Notes under the pieces: generated by a model
The model's input: the letters and a program-made list of their open reading frames with translations, nothing else
Database searches by the model: none
What the model was told of the DNA's origin: nothing
In this document: positions 63,904 to 64,000 of the stretch, piece after piece
Layout of the letters: each line of letters begins with the position of its first letter
Numbering within the stretch: the first letter of the stretch is position 1
Assembly (NCBI RefSeq): GCF_011064595.1
Contig: NZ_JAALJI010000017.1
Coordinates: forward strand, 90,833-154,832
Source of the DNA: Paludisphaera soli
Lineage (GTDB): Bacteria > Planctomycetota > Planctomycetia > Isosphaerales > Isosphaeraceae
Direction: 5' to 3'
DNA: 64,000 bases
Translations under genes and position numbers: made by a program

Positions 63904-64000
63904 CGAGGGGCTCAACGGCCTCCGACGCTGCTCACGCGTCTTCCCTTCACCCTCGGTGGGCATCCCTGTCTACACAAGTCTGCGCTACGAGGAGTTGAAG

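Overview
The window is about 70% GC and carries planctomycete hallmarks: five DUF1559 proteins with prepilin-type N-termini, an ECF sigma factor with a long membrane-anchored C-terminal extension, a large secreted protein opening with an LERLEGRALL-type motif, a PEP-CTERM protein, Uma2, BlaI and ABC-2/DUF3526 genes. Gene content and style fit the order Isosphaerales (Paludisphaera/Singulisphaera-like). This is an inference from family content; no marker gene settles the genus. I saw no rRNA, convincing tRNA, CRISPR array, complete insertion sequence or prophage, so this looks like ordinary chromosome with many lineage-specific genes.

Layout. 0-6 kb: a hydrolase-like membrane protein cut by the window edge, a secreted protein, a small lipoprotein, a DUF1559 gene, then a two-gene RNA-end module (Thg1-like 3'-5' polymerase overlapping a polynucleotide-kinase-like P-loop protein). 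6-14 kb: a Wzz-like protein, a HisD-family dehydrogenase closest in motif to HpsN, a cupin, a DUF5872/DUF6321 pair, a GlmU-like nucleotidyltransferase/hexapeptide protein and a polytopic membrane protein. 14-24 kb: a sigma factor fused to a polysaccharide-export domain, a pRiA4b ORF-3-like protein, a decayed SRPBCC gene, a PEP-CTERM protein, an EamA transporter, a deoxyhypusine-synthase-family enzyme and a GT39 glycosyltransferase. 24-36 kb: a GT-B-like glycosyltransferase, a Tat-exported BNR-like protein, a 1075-residue surface protein, a GH43 arabinanase, an MFS transporter, an EAL protein and an ABC-F ATPase.

36-41 kb is the clearest operon: DUF1559 protein, ABC ATPase and two ABC-2 permeases, preceded by a promoter whose -10 lies inside a perfect inverted repeat. 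41-50 kb: a beta-propeller-like protein, a CrtI-like oxidoreductase, Uma2, ferritin, an orphan BlaI regulator with a candidate operator, an amphipathic lipoprotein and an M48 protease. 50-58 kb: three tandem DUF1559 genes, a D-2-hydroxyacid dehydrogenase, and a conserved unknown gene with a nearby decayed partial copy that shares an identical 87-bp 3' flank. 58-64 kb: M20 peptidase, serS, a TPR-like protein, a decayed copy of the mgtE 5' end, and mgtE.

Non-coding structure is rich: a dispersed repeat family with terminal inverted repeats (three places), a short palindromic repeat (three copies), a 62-nt near-perfect hairpin, and several hairpin terminators. The strongest candidates for new biology are the Thg1/kinase pair, the sigma factor/export-domain fusion, and the regulated DUF1559-ABC operon.
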